A stretch of 64,000 bases of DNA from an uncultured Steroidobacter sp. GTDB lineage: Bacteria > Pseudomonadota > Gammaproteobacteria > Steroidobacterales > Steroidobacteraceae. A model generated the notes under the pieces. That model saw nothing but the letters and a program-made list of their open reading frames with translations, did no database searches and was not told the DNA's origin. The DNA lies in NCBI GenBank assembly GCA_938008435.1, contig CALLKK010000012.1, positions 173,697 through 237,696 of the forward strand, read 5' to 3'. The number at the start of each line of letters is the position of its first letter. The stretch's first letter is position 1. A program made the position numbers and the translations under genes. Below are positions 39,015-48,064 of this stretch, one piece after another.

Positions 39015-40034
39015 TTGAAGCGTCTCCTAGCCGTATTGCTTCTGCCGATCGCCGCCTGCACGGCGCCTCCGTCCGAGCTCGTCGTCTCGGGTCCCACGAT
39101 GGGGACGACGTACACCGTCAGAGTCGTTGCGCCGCCCGCCGGGATCGATGCGCATCGTCTGCGCACGCTGATCGAGGAAGAGCTGCGACATGTCGATGCG
39201 GCGATGTCGGCCTATCGGCCGGATTCAGAGGTCTCGCGCTTCAACGCTAACGCCTCGACCGACTGGTTTGCAGTGTCCCCCGAGCTCGCGCACGTGGTGG
39301 CGGCGGCGCTCGAAGTAAGCGAGGCATCGGGCGGGGCCTTCGATGTGACGATCGCTCCGCTCGTGAGCGGGTGGGGCTTTGGCCCGAATGCCGAACCCGA
39401 CATGCCGGCAGTTGAAGACGCGGCGCGCGCTCGTGCGCACGAGCACGTCGGCTTCGACAAGCTCGCAGTGCGCTTGGACCCGCCTGCGTTGCGTAAGGTC
39501 GATCCTGCGCTTGCGATCGACCTCAACGGGATCGCTCCCGGCTATGCCGTCGACCGCATTGCGTCGCAGTTGGAGGCAGCGGGTGCCGAGCGCTATTTGA
39601 TCGATATCGGCGGCGAGATTCGCGTGCGCGGCGCCAACGTTGCGGGGCGTCCGTGGCGGGTGGCGGTCGAGCGTCCGGCAGCGGGCGCACCGCGCGCGTA
39701 TGCGGCGCTCGAGCTTCGCGAAGGCGCGGTCGCGACCTCAGGCGATTATCGTCAGTACGTAGAACGTGAAGGTGTGCGCGCCTCGCACACGATCGATCCG
39801 CGCACGGGCCGGCCGATACCGCATACCTTCAACTCAGTCGTCGTGCTTCACGCACAAGCCATGTACGCCGATGCATGGGCGACGGCGTTCAACGTCCTCG
39901 GTGCCGAGACGGGCCGCGAGCTTGCGGCGCAGCGCGGGATGGCGGTGCTCTTCATCGCGAATACCGGCGAGACGCTCGTGTCGACCATGACGCCCGCTTT
40001 CGAGCAAACGTCCGGTTTTCGATTGTTGGACTGA
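39015..40034 (+). CDS. apbE: FAD:protein FMN transferase ApbE, lipoprotein
   Basis: 339-residue exported flavin transferase that attaches FMN covalently to threonine in target proteins such as NqrB/C or RnfD/G, using FAD and Mg2+. The lipobox IAAC follows a short signal peptide, so it should be a periplasmic lipoprotein. ApbE motifs seen are GPTMGTTYTV, ASGGAFDVTIAPLV, IDLNGIAPGYAVD, YLIDIGGEIR, ATSGDYRQY, SHTIDPRTGRP and the metal-site region YADAWATAFNVLG. The start is TTG with no strong ribosome-binding site, suggesting low expression. ApbE genes often accompany DUF4266-DUF3570-thioredoxin genes, here found 8-11 kb away. Confidence 0.93.
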   Translation: MKRLLAVLLLPIAACTAPPSELVVSGPTMGTTYTVRVVAPPAGIDAHRLRTLIEEELRHVDAAMSAYRPDSEVSRFNANASTDWFAVSPELAHVVAAALEVSEASGGAFDVTIAPLVSGWGFGPNAEPDMPAVEDAARARAHEHVGFDKLAVRLDPPALRKVDPALAIDLNGIAPGYAVDRIASQLEAAGAERYLIDIGGEIRVRGANVAGRPWRVAVERPAAGAPRAYAALELREGAVATSGDYRQYVEREGVRASHTIDPRTGRPIPHTFNSVVVLHAQAMYADAWATAFNVLGAETGRELAAQRGMAVLFIANTGETLVSTMTPAFEQTSGFRLLD

Positions 40035-40056
40035 GCAGGCCCCAGGCGCCGTTTCG

Positions 40057-40971
40057 TCAATCGGCGCGAGCGGCGGGCTCCGGCGAGCCCGTCTTGAGCT
40101 CGGCACGGATCGTAGCTTCCAGCCAGTCGTTCATAGTGATCATCGCGTTGCCGCGCTGACCGAGGCGCGTGTGGATGCCGATGATGATGCCGGTGCGCTC
40201 ATCCATGACGGGAGCGCCGGCGGTGATCTCCAGCGAGTCCATGTCGTGCGTGAAGGCGCCTGGGGTCGTATCGACGGCTTCGAACGTTGCGCCGTACACG
40301 CGCCCGTTCTTCTTGTGTCGGAACGTGTCGGCGTGGGCGAGCTCCTTGAAGCCGACCATGACGACGGACGTCGCGGCCCCCGAATAGCGCCCGAGCGGCA
40401 TCGTGCGATGCGCATAGCGGGATGGCTCGCTCAGTCGCGCGACGGCGAGGTCCTTGGCAATGCGGCCCGCCGCGTCGGGTTCGAGCGCCCATTGAGATTT
40501 GACGTAAGCGACCGGGATCCGTTCACGGATCTGGCCGGTGGCGTCGATGCTGTTGTAGACGCAACGCGTCGGTTCGCTGCCTGCGACCTCGAACGTATGA
40601 GCCACGGTGACGGCAATGTCGAAGGCGCCGACGAGAAAGGCCGTGGAGGAACGGCTCACATCGCCTGCGCTACACACCATGAGACCGACGCCGCTGAACG
40701 TGGCCAGCTCCTGATCGGAGAACGCGGCGCGATGCATGTCGTCTGCTGCCTCATCGATCAAGGCAGGTAGCGCGAGTCGATCGATCTGACGGCGTCCATT
40801 ATCTGCGTTGCACGACTCGCAGAGAGCGGCCGTCGCGTCCGCTCGTCCTGCGAGCAGCGCGGCGATGAGTAACACGAGGGTGGTCAGAGCCGCGAGGCGC
40901 CGTATGAGGCGAGCATCGCAATCGGCTGCTGCGAGGCGGGCGGGTCGAGCGCGTGACGGCTTTTTCATCAC
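40057..40971 (-). CDS. Trypsin-fold secreted protein with the catalytic serine replaced by alanine
   Basis: 304-residue protein with a hydrophobic segment at about residues 27-45 (signal peptide or anchor). The domain has a chymotrypsin-like pattern: the histidine in VTVAHTF, the aspartate in KDLAVARL, and IIIGIHTR near the C-terminus. At the nucleophile motif, normally G-x-S-G-x-P, it reads EITAGAPVMDE, with alanine encoded GCC. If the alignment is right it cannot be an active serine protease and may bind peptides or act as a decoy. A cysteine pair (CESC) follows the signal segment. It is convergent with apbE, with 22 bases between. Confidence 0.7.
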   Translation of the reverse strand: MMKKPSRARPARLAAADCDARLIRRLAALTTLVLLIAALLAGRADATAALCESCNADNGRRQIDRLALPALIDEAADDMHRAAFSDQELATFSGVGLMVCSAGDVSRSSTAFLVGAFDIAVTVAHTFEVAGSEPTRCVYNSIDATGQIRERIPVAYVKSQWALEPDAAGRIAKDLAVARLSEPSRYAHRTMPLGRYSGAATSVVMVGFKELAHADTFRHKKNGRVYGATFEAVDTTPGAFTHDMDSLEITAGAPVMDERTGIIIGIHTRLGQRGNAMITMNDWLEATIRAELKTGSPEPAARAD

Positions 40972-41108
40972 GATTGGTCACCTGGCGAACGGTTGGCCGG
41001 CGCGAGGACGGCGGTGAAGCTCGTGACAGAACTTCTCACGGGGTTACGCCAGAGGCTCTAGGGCAAAGCCTGAAGGGGTCGTTGGCGCGGACCTGATCCG
41101 AAGGCTCG

Positions 41109-41148
41109 ACAAAAGAAAAGAGCCGAAGCCCTCAGGGACTTCGGCTCT
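41109..41148 (-). terminator. Intrinsic terminator of the tonB-like gene
   Basis: The hairpin has 9-base arms (GAGCCGAAG and CTTCGGCTC) around a 10-base loop at 41120-41147. Read on the minus strand it is followed by CTTTTCTTTT, a U-rich tract. It lies 24 bases after the tonB-like stop. Confidence 0.85.
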
Positions 41149-41171
41149 CATCGAGGGTTCTCGTTCGTGTT

Positions 41172-41810
41172 CTAGCGCTGTGCGTCGGTCAGCTTGAACG
41201 TGATCGCCACTTGCGTCCAGGCTTGAATTGCGCGGTTGCCATCGGTGGCGGCAACAAAGCGCCAGCGTTTGACGGCGTCGATGGCCGCTTGATCGAGGCG
41301 GCTGTGACCGCTGCTCGCCGTGACGTCGACGGTGATCGGGCGACCGCGCTCATCGACGAGCACCTTCAGGCGCACCGTGCCTTCCTCGCCCATGCGCCGC
41401 GATACGGCAGGATACACCGGCTCGACGCGATGTGTCGTACGTAGCTGCTGAGGCGCAGCGCTCGGCCGTTGCTCTGTCACCGGCCCGACCGTCGCAGCGA
41501 TGGCGTTCTCAGACGGCGGAGCGACGATGTCGGTTGCGGGGGCGACGATGTCATCAAGATCGACCACGGGCGTTTGGGGGATCGGCACGACTGTGTCGAT
41601 CTGCACATCGACGGGCAATTCGGGCGGGGCCTCGTCGACAGGCGGTGGCTCGTCGATGAACACGGTCTCGAAGGGCGTCGTGAATTGCGGCGCCTTGACT
41701 ATGCCGGTGCTCACGACGACGGCATAGATGAGCGCCGTGTGCAGCGCCATGACCGCGATCGCCGGGCCGCTGCGGGACAGCGTGGTCGTGTTTGCGCGAC
41801 TCAAAGGCAT
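41172..41810 (-). CDS. TonB-like energy transducer
   Basis: 212-residue protein with one N-terminal membrane segment (about residues 13-37), a Pro/Val/Glu/Asp-rich periplasm-spanning region (EPPPVDEAPPELP and on) and a C-terminal TonB domain (VEPVYPAVSRRMGEEGTVRL, then DQAAIDAVKRWRF). It should pass proton-motive energy from an ExbB-ExbD complex to an outer-membrane receptor. No exbBD and no TonB-dependent receptor gene is adjacent. A clear terminator follows. Confidence 0.88.
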   Translation of the reverse strand: MPLSRANTTTLSRSGPAIAVMALHTALIYAVVVSTGIVKAPQFTTPFETVFIDEPPPVDEAPPELPVDVQIDTVVPIPQTPVVDLDDIVAPATDIVAPPSENAIAATVGPVTEQRPSAAPQQLRTTHRVEPVYPAVSRRMGEEGTVRLKVLVDERGRPITVDVTASSGHSRLDQAAIDAVKRWRFVAATDGNRAIQAWTQVAITFKLTDAQR

Positions 41811-41956
41811 GGTTCACCCCCATTGCATGAGCTGAGTATTCGCCCTCCGTCCAATGACATAAACGGACGGCGTCCCTAAAAAGGTTCAGAACGCAATGCC
41901 TGCCATGTCGCTGAGAGCCAGCATTTCTCAAGAAGTTCCGGATACACTCCCAAAAT

Positions 41957-44824
41957 ATGAACGAGTCCCAATCGCCCCATATTCGAGCGCTGACCGCAGC
42001 CGCCTCAGAACGGCTGGCGGCCGCACGGGAGTCGGACGCGGCCGTGTGGGCCGAGATCCTTGCGTGCGCCGAGGTGGCCGATTCGCTGCCGCGCGTTTGG
42101 GCGTGCAGCGAGTTCGTCGCGACGGCCTGCGTGCGCGACCCTCGCTTGCTCGCGAACCTGGTTCGCGACGGGTGCTTGTGCGAGTGCGTCGAGCCCGAGT
42201 GGATTGCACAGGACCTGAGGGCTCACGTCGTAGGCGAGGACGAGCAGACGGCGATCGCCGAGCTCAGACGCTTTCGTCGTCGTCATATGGTGCGTATCGC
42301 TTGGCGCGACATCGCCGGATGGGCCGAGCTCGATGAAACCTTGCGCGACTTGTCGCTGCTCGCCGATGCATGCATTCGCTACGCTGCCGACTTTGCCTAT
42401 ACCTCATGTGTGCGGCGTTTCGGCGTGCCGCGCGGGGTCGAGACGAACGAGCCGCAGCCGCTTCTGGTCCTCGGCATGGGCAAACTGGGCGGATGCGAGC
42501 TCAACTATTCGTCTGATATCGACCTCGTCTGTCTCTACCCGGAGGACGGCGAAACCGACGGTGCGCGCGGCATCGACAACGCCGAGTTCTTCATGCGCGT
42601 TGTGCAGAAGCTCGTGCACATGCTCGCCACACCGACGGTGGAAGGCTTCGTCTATCGAGTGGACCTGCGCCTGCGTCCGTTCGGCGAGAGTGGCCGCGTC
42701 GCGCTCAGTTTCGCGGCCTTCGAACACTACCTTCAGCAGCACGGCCGCGACTGGGAGCGCTATGCCTACGTCAAGGCGCGTCCGATTACGGCAATCGATG
42801 TCTTCGCCGAGCTGTACGACGAGGTGATCCGGCCGTTCGTGTACCGACGCTATCTCGACTTCGGCGTCTTCGAATCGTTGCGCGACATGAAGGCCATGAT
42901 TGCGCGCGAGGTGGAGCGGCGCGAGTTGCGCGACAACATCAAGTTGGGGCCGGGCGGCATTCGCGAGATCGAATTCATCGCGCAGGCCTTTCAGCTCATT
43001 CGCGGCGGCAGCGACAAGCGCTTGCAGCAGCGCTCGCTGTGCACGGTCTTGCCGCTGCTCGTCGGACAACGGCTGTTGCGCAAGGAAGCCGTGACGCAGC
43101 TCGAGGATGCGTATCGCTTCTTGCGGCTCGTCGAAAATCGCCTGCAGGAGTGGAACGACGAGCAGACTCATTCGCTGCCGGAAGATGAGCTCGCGCGCGA
43201 ACGTCTCGCTTATGCCGTCGGCTTTGCGAGCTGGAGCGAGCTCGAAGCGCAGCTTGCGCACCATCGCAGCTGCGTGTCGGCGCATTTCGCGCAAACGCTG
43301 TTCGGTCCGGTGACCGACGGCGACGGCAGCGTCGCCTTCGACCTCGAAGGCCCTGCGCAGGATCGCGAGCAGGCGCTACGCAGTTTCGGCTTCGAAGAGA
43401 CCGGGCCGATCGTCGAGCTGCTCGATCGGTTGGTCGCGAGCGCGTACTTCAAGCGTCAGGACGAAACCGGCCGGCGACGGCTGCGGGAGCTGTTTCCGAA
43501 AGCGCTCCTGCTCATTGCGCGCACGAGCGCGCCGGCGATCACGCTCACGCGCGTGCTGAAGATCTTCGAGAGCATCGGCGGGCGTACGGCCTACCTTGCG
43601 CTGCTCAACGAGAACGCGGCTGCGCTCGAGCGGCTCGCGCGCTTGTGTGCGCAGAGCCAGTTTCTCGCCGATCAGATCGCAGCTCAGCCCTTGTTGCTCG
43701 ATGAGCTCATCGACGAGCGCATCGTCGAAGAAGCGCCGAGCCGCGAACAATTCGCTGCCGATCTTGCCGCGCGCCGGGCGCAGATGCAGACGGAGGATCC
43801 CGAGCGGCAAGTCGAGATCCTGCGGCAGTTTCAAAGCGCCGCGATCTTTCGCGTTGCGGTTGCCGATCTGATCGGCGGGCTGCCGCTCATGAAAGTGAGC
43901 GATCGGCTTACCGACATCGCCGAGCTGATCGTCGAGGAAGTGCTTGCGCTCGCGTGGGCGCAGATGACGGCGCGCTTCGGCACGCCGCGGTGCCGCGATG
44001 TGTCCGGGGACATTCGTACGCCGACGATGATCGTCGTGGCGTACGGCAAGCTCGGCGGGCTCGAACTTGGCTACGGCTCGGATCTCGACCTGGTCTTCCT
44101 GCACGACTCCGCGGGCGAGGCGCTCGGCACCGACGGCGCGAGCCCCGTCGACAATACGGTGTTCTTCCAGCGATTGGGTCAACGGCTCGTGCACTTGCTG
44201 ACCGTGCACACCTCGATGGGGCGGCTGTACGAGGTGGACACGCGCTTACGGCCGGGCGGCAATCGCGGCTTGCTCGTGCAGTCGCTTGCCGGGTTCAGGG
44301 ACTACGAATTCCAAGAGGCGTGGACCTGGGAGCATCAGTCGCTCCTGCGTGCCCGGGCGATCGCGGGCGATCCCAAGCTGCGGGCGGAGTTCGAGGCGGC
44401 CCGAATCGAAGTGCTGCGCAAAGCGGTCAAGCGTGACGATCTCAAGGCGGCCGTGCGCAACATGCGCGCCAAGATGCGCGAGAACCTGTCGAAGGCCAAG
44501 CCCGGCCAGTTCGACTTGAAGCAAGATCCGGGCGGCGTGGCGGACCTCGAATTCCTGGTGCAGTTCTGGATGCTCAAGTGGGCCGATCGATACCCCGAGA
44601 TCGTCACGTTCTCGGACAACATCCGCCAGCTCGAAAGCCTCGCCTCGGGCAATCTCGTGCCGCAGGCGACGGTTGATTTTCTGGTCGATACCTATAGGAA
44701 GTACCGCCACCGCCTCCACCGACTGTCGCTCGACGGCGCGAAGAACGTCATCGGTGACGACGAATTCGTGGAGCAGCGGCGGGGGGTTATTGAAATTTGG
44801 GAAGGGGAGATGGCGGAAACCTAG
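41957..44824 (+). CDS. glnE: Glutamine synthetase adenylyltransferase / deadenylase GlnE
   Basis: 955-residue bifunctional nitrogen regulator, close to the E. coli length of 946. Two nucleotidyltransferase domains are seen. The N-terminal deadenylase has GMGKLGGCELNYSSDIDLV and the C-terminal adenylylase has YGKLGGLELGYGSDLDLVF, each with the DxD metal site. A helical linker and helical C-terminus (DQDPGGVADLEFLVQF-like QDPGGVADLEFLVQF) are also present. It senses PII and glutamine to add or remove AMP on glutamine synthetase. glnA and glnB are not in the window. Confidence 0.97.
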   Translation: MNESQSPHIRALTAAASERLAAARESDAAVWAEILACAEVADSLPRVWACSEFVATACVRDPRLLANLVRDGCLCECVEPEWIAQDLRAHVVGEDEQTAIAELRRFRRRHMVRIAWRDIAGWAELDETLRDLSLLADACIRYAADFAYTSCVRRFGVPRGVETNEPQPLLVLGMGKLGGCELNYSSDIDLVCLYPEDGETDGARGIDNAEFFMRVVQKLVHMLATPTVEGFVYRVDLRLRPFGESGRVALSFAAFEHYLQQHGRDWERYAYVKARPITAIDVFAELYDEVIRPFVYRRYLDFGVFESLRDMKAMIAREVERRELRDNIKLGPGGIREIEFIAQAFQLIRGGSDKRLQQRSLCTVLPLLVGQRLLRKEAVTQLEDAYRFLRLVENRLQEWNDEQTHSLPEDELARERLAYAVGFASWSELEAQLAHHRSCVSAHFAQTLFGPVTDGDGSVAFDLEGPAQDREQALRSFGFEETGPIVELLDRLVASAYFKRQDETGRRRLRELFPKALLLIARTSAPAITLTRVLKIFESIGGRTAYLALLNENAAALERLARLCAQSQFLADQIAAQPLLLDELIDERIVEEAPSREQFAADLAARRAQMQTEDPERQVEILRQFQSAAIFRVAVADLIGGLPLMKVSDRLTDIAELIVEEVLALAWAQMTARFGTPRCRDVSGDIRTPTMIVVAYGKLGGLELGYGSDLDLVFLHDSAGEALGTDGASPVDNTVFFQRLGQRLVHLLTVHTSMGRLYEVDTRLRPGGNRGLLVQSLAGFRDYEFQEAWTWEHQSLLRARAIAGDPKLRAEFEAARIEVLRKAVKRDDLKAAVRNMRAKMRENLSKAKPGQFDLKQDPGGVADLEFLVQFWMLKWADRYPEIVTFSDNIRQLESLASGNLVPQATVDFLVDTYRKYRHRLHRLSLDGAKNVIGDDEFVEQRRGVIEIWEGEMAET

Positions 44825-44914
44825 CCCGCAGGGCAGGGCCGCTGCGGGATGGGGCCGCGAAGGACCCCGTTCCGTGTGATAATCCGTCTAAATGTTGTGT
44901 CGATCGATCCGACC

Positions 44915-45115
44915 ATGGAAACCCAGGAACAGACCAAGCTCGTTCAGCCGAACGCCCAGAATCAGTACACCGTGACGGTGGCGGATCTGCCGCTGTCGTG
45001 CCCGATGCCGGGCATGCACCTGTGGAATTCCCACCCGAAGGTGTTTCTGCCCATCGAGAAGACCGGCTGGGCGAAATGCCCGTACTGCAGCGCCGAGTAC
45101 ACGCTGAGCCGATAG
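44915..45115 (+). CDS. Zinc-finger zf-CHCC family protein
   Basis: 66-residue protein starting METQEQTKLVQPNAQNQYTV. The family's zinc ligands are present: C in LSCPMPGMHLW, H in NSHPKVFL, and CPYC near the end. The fold is that of the mitochondrial complex I accessory subunit NDUFS6. The bacterial role is unknown. It lies 8 bases before the paiB-like gene and is probably cotranscribed with it. Confidence 0.85.
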   Translation: METQEQTKLVQPNAQNQYTVTVADLPLSCPMPGMHLWNSHPKVFLPIEKTGWAKCPYCSAEYTLSR

Positions 45116-45122
45116 GGGCGCC

Positions 45123-45749
45123 ATGTACGTCCCGGCGCACTTCGCCGAAGACCGCATCGACGCCTTACATGCCCTGATGCGGCGTTACCCGCTCGGTGTG
45201 CTCGTCACGAGCACGCCGGACGGGATGGACGCCAATCACATTCCCTTCGTCCTCGACGCCGCGCCCGCGCCCTGGGGGCGGCTACGCTGTCACGTCGCCC
45301 GCGCGAATCCTGTCTGGCGTGCTCTCGATGAGGCGCGCAACGTGCTCGTCATTTTCCAAGGGGCGGACGCATACGTGTCGCCATCCGTCTACGAAGCGAA
45401 GAAGCAGGATGGCAAAGTCGTGCCCACGTGGAACTACCTCGCCGTGCACGCGTACGGCAAGGCGCGCGCGGTGCACGAGCGCGAGTGGCTGATGACGCTG
45501 CTCGAGGATCTCACCTCGATCCATGAAGCGGACCGTGCCGAGCCCTGGCAGGTGGCGGATGCTCCGGCCGACTACGTGGACAAGCTCGTGCATGCGATCG
45601 TCGGTATCGAGATCACGATCGAGCGGCTGGTCGGCAAGTGGAAAGTGTCGCAGAACCGCTCGCGAGCCGATCGCCTGAGCATCGCCGCCGATCTGCGCGA
45701 CCGCTCGCGGGCGCAGCACGACGAGATGATCCGCTTGTTAGAGGACTGA
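45123..45749 (+). CDS. PaiB-type FMN-binding protein
   Basis: 208-residue soluble protein with a split-barrel flavin-binding fold. The N-terminus MYVPAHFAEDRIDALHALMR and the stretches NVLVIFQGADAYVSPSVYE and KVVPTWNYLAVHAYG are typical PaiB signatures. In Bacillus, PaiB is called a transcriptional repressor of protease and sporulation genes, but the flavin or haem-binding fold suggests an enzyme or sensor. A regulatory role is not evident from the sequence here. Confidence 0.88.
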   Translation: MYVPAHFAEDRIDALHALMRRYPLGVLVTSTPDGMDANHIPFVLDAAPAPWGRLRCHVARANPVWRALDEARNVLVIFQGADAYVSPSVYEAKKQDGKVVPTWNYLAVHAYGKARAVHEREWLMTLLEDLTSIHEADRAEPWQVADAPADYVDKLVHAIVGIEITIERLVGKWKVSQNRSRADRLSIAADLRDRSRAQHDEMIRLLED

Positions 45750-45827
45750 TGGGTCCGTTGGTCCGATCCTCATGCAGTTCTCGCCGGGCGTCGGTAGGGT
45801 TTCGCTAGAGTTACCTGGATAGCCACG

Positions 45828-46952
45828 ATGTCCGCGCTCTTGACTACCACACCCGCCAGCGACGGGTTTCGCATGCCGGCCGAGTTCGAGCCGCACGCGG
45901 GCTGTTGGATGCTCTGGCCCGAGCGTCCGAGCAATTGGCGCATGGGTGCGAAGCCGGCGCAGGCCGCATTTGCCGCCGTGGCGAGTGCGATCGCGACCGC
46001 GGAGCCGGTCACTGTCGGCGTCTCGAAGGCGCAGTACGTCAATGCGCGCGCGATGCTCCCGGATGCGATTCGCGTCGTCGAGCTGTCGAGCGACGATGCG
46101 TGGATGCGCGATGTCGGTCCCACCTTCGTCGTCAACGACCGCGGCGACGTGCGCGGCGTCGATTGGATCTTCAATGCCTGGGGCGGGCTCGAGGGCGGCT
46201 TGTACTTCCCGTGGGATCAGGACGATCTCGTAGCGCGCAAGGTGCTCGAGATCGAGCGCTGCGATCGCTATCGCGCGCCGTTCGTGCTCGAAGGCGGCGC
46301 GATTCATGTCGACGGCGAAGGCACGCTGATCACGACGGAAGAGTGTCTGCTGAATCCGAATCGCAACCCGACGCTCGACAAGGGACAGCTCGAGATCCTG
46401 CTGCACGAGTACTTGGGCGTCACCAGCATCATCTGGCTCGGCAAGGGTGTCGTGAACGACGAAACCAACGGACACGTCGACAATCTCTGCTGCTTCGTGC
46501 GTCCCGGCGAAGTGGCGCTCACGTGGACGGACAACAAGCGCGATCCGCAATACGAAGTCTCTCATGATGCCTACGAGCGGCTCGCGAGCGCGCGCGATGC
46601 GAAAGGCCGGCGGCTCAAGATTCACAAGCTGCCGATGCCCGGACCGCTGTATCGCACCGCCGAGGAATGTCAGGACATCGATGCCGTCGAGGCAGGCCAG
46701 CCCGCGCGGCGCGCCGGCGAGCGCTTGGCAGCGTCCTACGTGAACTTCTATATCGCGAACTCGACGATCGTGATGCCGCTGCTCGATCGCAAGACGGATC
46801 GCGTCGCTGCCAATCGCCTGAAGCGCCTGTTCCCGGAGCATCGCCTCATCGGCGTGCAAGCACGCGAGATTCTCTTGGGCGGCGGCAATATTCACTGCAT
46901 TACGCAGCAGGTGCCTCTTGCGCGAGCCAAGCGCACGCGTAGGAGCCGGTAG
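45828..46952 (+). CDS. aguA: Agmatine deiminase
   Basis: 374-residue enzyme that converts agmatine to N-carbamoylputrescine and ammonia in the route from arginine to putrescine. Family motifs are present: MPAEFEPHAGCWMLWPERP, AWMRDVGPTFVV, VLEGGAIHVDGEGT, and the catalytic cysteine in GGGNIHCITQQ. The usual partner aguB (N-carbamoylputrescine amidase) is not adjacent. The last codons (RRSR) and stop codon run into a heptanucleotide repeat. Confidence 0.95.
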   Translation: MSALLTTTPASDGFRMPAEFEPHAGCWMLWPERPSNWRMGAKPAQAAFAAVASAIATAEPVTVGVSKAQYVNARAMLPDAIRVVELSSDDAWMRDVGPTFVVNDRGDVRGVDWIFNAWGGLEGGLYFPWDQDDLVARKVLEIERCDRYRAPFVLEGGAIHVDGEGTLITTEECLLNPNRNPTLDKGQLEILLHEYLGVTSIIWLGKGVVNDETNGHVDNLCCFVRPGEVALTWTDNKRDPQYEVSHDAYERLASARDAKGRRLKIHKLPMPGPLYRTAEECQDIDAVEAGQPARRAGERLAASYVNFYIANSTIVMPLLDRKTDRVAANRLKRLFPEHRLIGVQAREILLGGGNIHCITQQVPLARAKRTRRSR

Positions 46953-47045
46953 TAGGAGGCTGGGGGCTGGAGGTGTTTTTCTGGCCAGTGCCCAGCGCCC
47001 AGGGTCCAGGGCCCAGGGCCCGGCTTAGAGCCTACAGTCCTCGCT
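46940..47045. repeat. Heptanucleotide repeat array between the convergent aguA and DUF3187 genes
   Basis: Degenerate seven-base units fill the region. On the plus strand GGCTGGG-type units are followed by a run of GCCCAGG / GTCCAGG units and then by TAGAGCC-TACAGTC, which resembles the mutT/coaE element. The array contains the stop codons of both flanking convergent genes. GC-rich self-complementary runs (CAGGGCCC) could form hairpins and act as a two-way terminator. Confidence 0.7.
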
Positions 47046-47985
47046 TCACTCCCAATACGAACACCACGTCCGGCGATCGTTCCACGTCGATGTCTTCGCT
47101 CACGGCGCCGGTGACAGTCCAGCCGGGTGCGAAGCGCCAACGAAAGCCGATCGTCGTCACGAGCGGTGCGCTCAGGATGGGAAGGTCGCTGTCGAACGCG
47201 CGTGTGTGGCCGTCGAGCTGCAGCGCAAGATCGAACGCGGGCACGAGCTGGACGGTGATACCTGCGCGGGCGCTCCAGACGAGATCTCGTTGCAGCCGAG
47301 GCAGCAGTCGTCCTTCGCCAAGACGTGTCGCGGCGAGCTGTCCTTCGATCGACCAGCGCTCCCCCAGGCGCCGCTCCCCAGCGGCGACGATAGAGATATC
47401 GGTTGCACCGCTGCTGTTGAGCCAATGGTGCTTGCCCGTCGGCGCTTTGACATGAAGCGCAATGCTTGCGGCCGATCCGTCCGAGTCGTGCAGTGCGTAT
47501 TGCGCTCCGAGCACGAGATCGCCCAATCCGCTCGTGGTGGCGTCGTGTTCGATCAACGTCTCGCCGCTGCGCGAATAGTGCAGGCGCAAACGGTCTCGAG
47601 GCTGAATCGGACGTGAGCCCTCGGGCAAACCGAAGAGCTCGTGCCAGTCGTCGATGAAGCTGTCGAGGCTGCCACCGCTCGTGTGTCGATGCGGTAGCTG
47701 CAGCTCGAAGGCCCAACGCTCGCTCACGCGTCGGCGGTAGGTGAGTCTCAGCTCGCGCGTTTCCGCATCGACGATCATGAATTCATCGCGTGCATCCTGC
47801 ACGAGCGCAGTGCTCGCCCAGTTCAGATCGAGCTGCCACGCCGAGCTCGACGGCAAGCGTGCGCCGATGCCGCGCGGCAGGCCGAAGCCCGCGAGATAGG
47901 GATTCTGATCGTTGGTCGGTAATGGCGCAGCTTCGATGCCGACGCAGACGAGGAGAGCGGACAGAAAGCCGAGGCGGCGATACAT
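47032..47985 (-). CDS. DUF3187 outer-membrane barrel protein
   Basis: 317-residue exported protein. The signal peptide (MYRRLGFLSALLVCVGIEA) is followed by NPYLAGFGLPRG and a barrel with many alternating strands, matching DUF3187. Relatives are predicted outer-membrane channels of unknown cargo. The last residues (RGL) and the stop are written by the heptanucleotide array. It lies 80 bases downstream of the DUF3570 gene, so it may belong to the same transcription unit. Confidence 0.8.
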   Translation of the reverse strand: MYRRLGFLSALLVCVGIEAAPLPTNDQNPYLAGFGLPRGIGARLPSSSAWQLDLNWASTALVQDARDEFMIVDAETRELRLTYRRRVSERWAFELQLPHRHTSGGSLDSFIDDWHELFGLPEGSRPIQPRDRLRLHYSRSGETLIEHDATTSGLGDLVLGAQYALHDSDGSAASIALHVKAPTGKHHWLNSSGATDISIVAAGERRLGERWSIEGQLAATRLGEGRLLPRLQRDLVWSARAGITVQLVPAFDLALQLDGHTRAFDSDLPILSAPLVTTIGFRWRFAPGWTVTGAVSEDIDVERSPDVVFVLGVKRGL

Positions 47986-48064
47986 GGCGCTAGGCTGCAC
48001 CAGAACGCGTAATGTCTTCTTCGAGCGGACTGCCGAGCCAGGCGCGCTTCGCCTGCGGCCCGTC

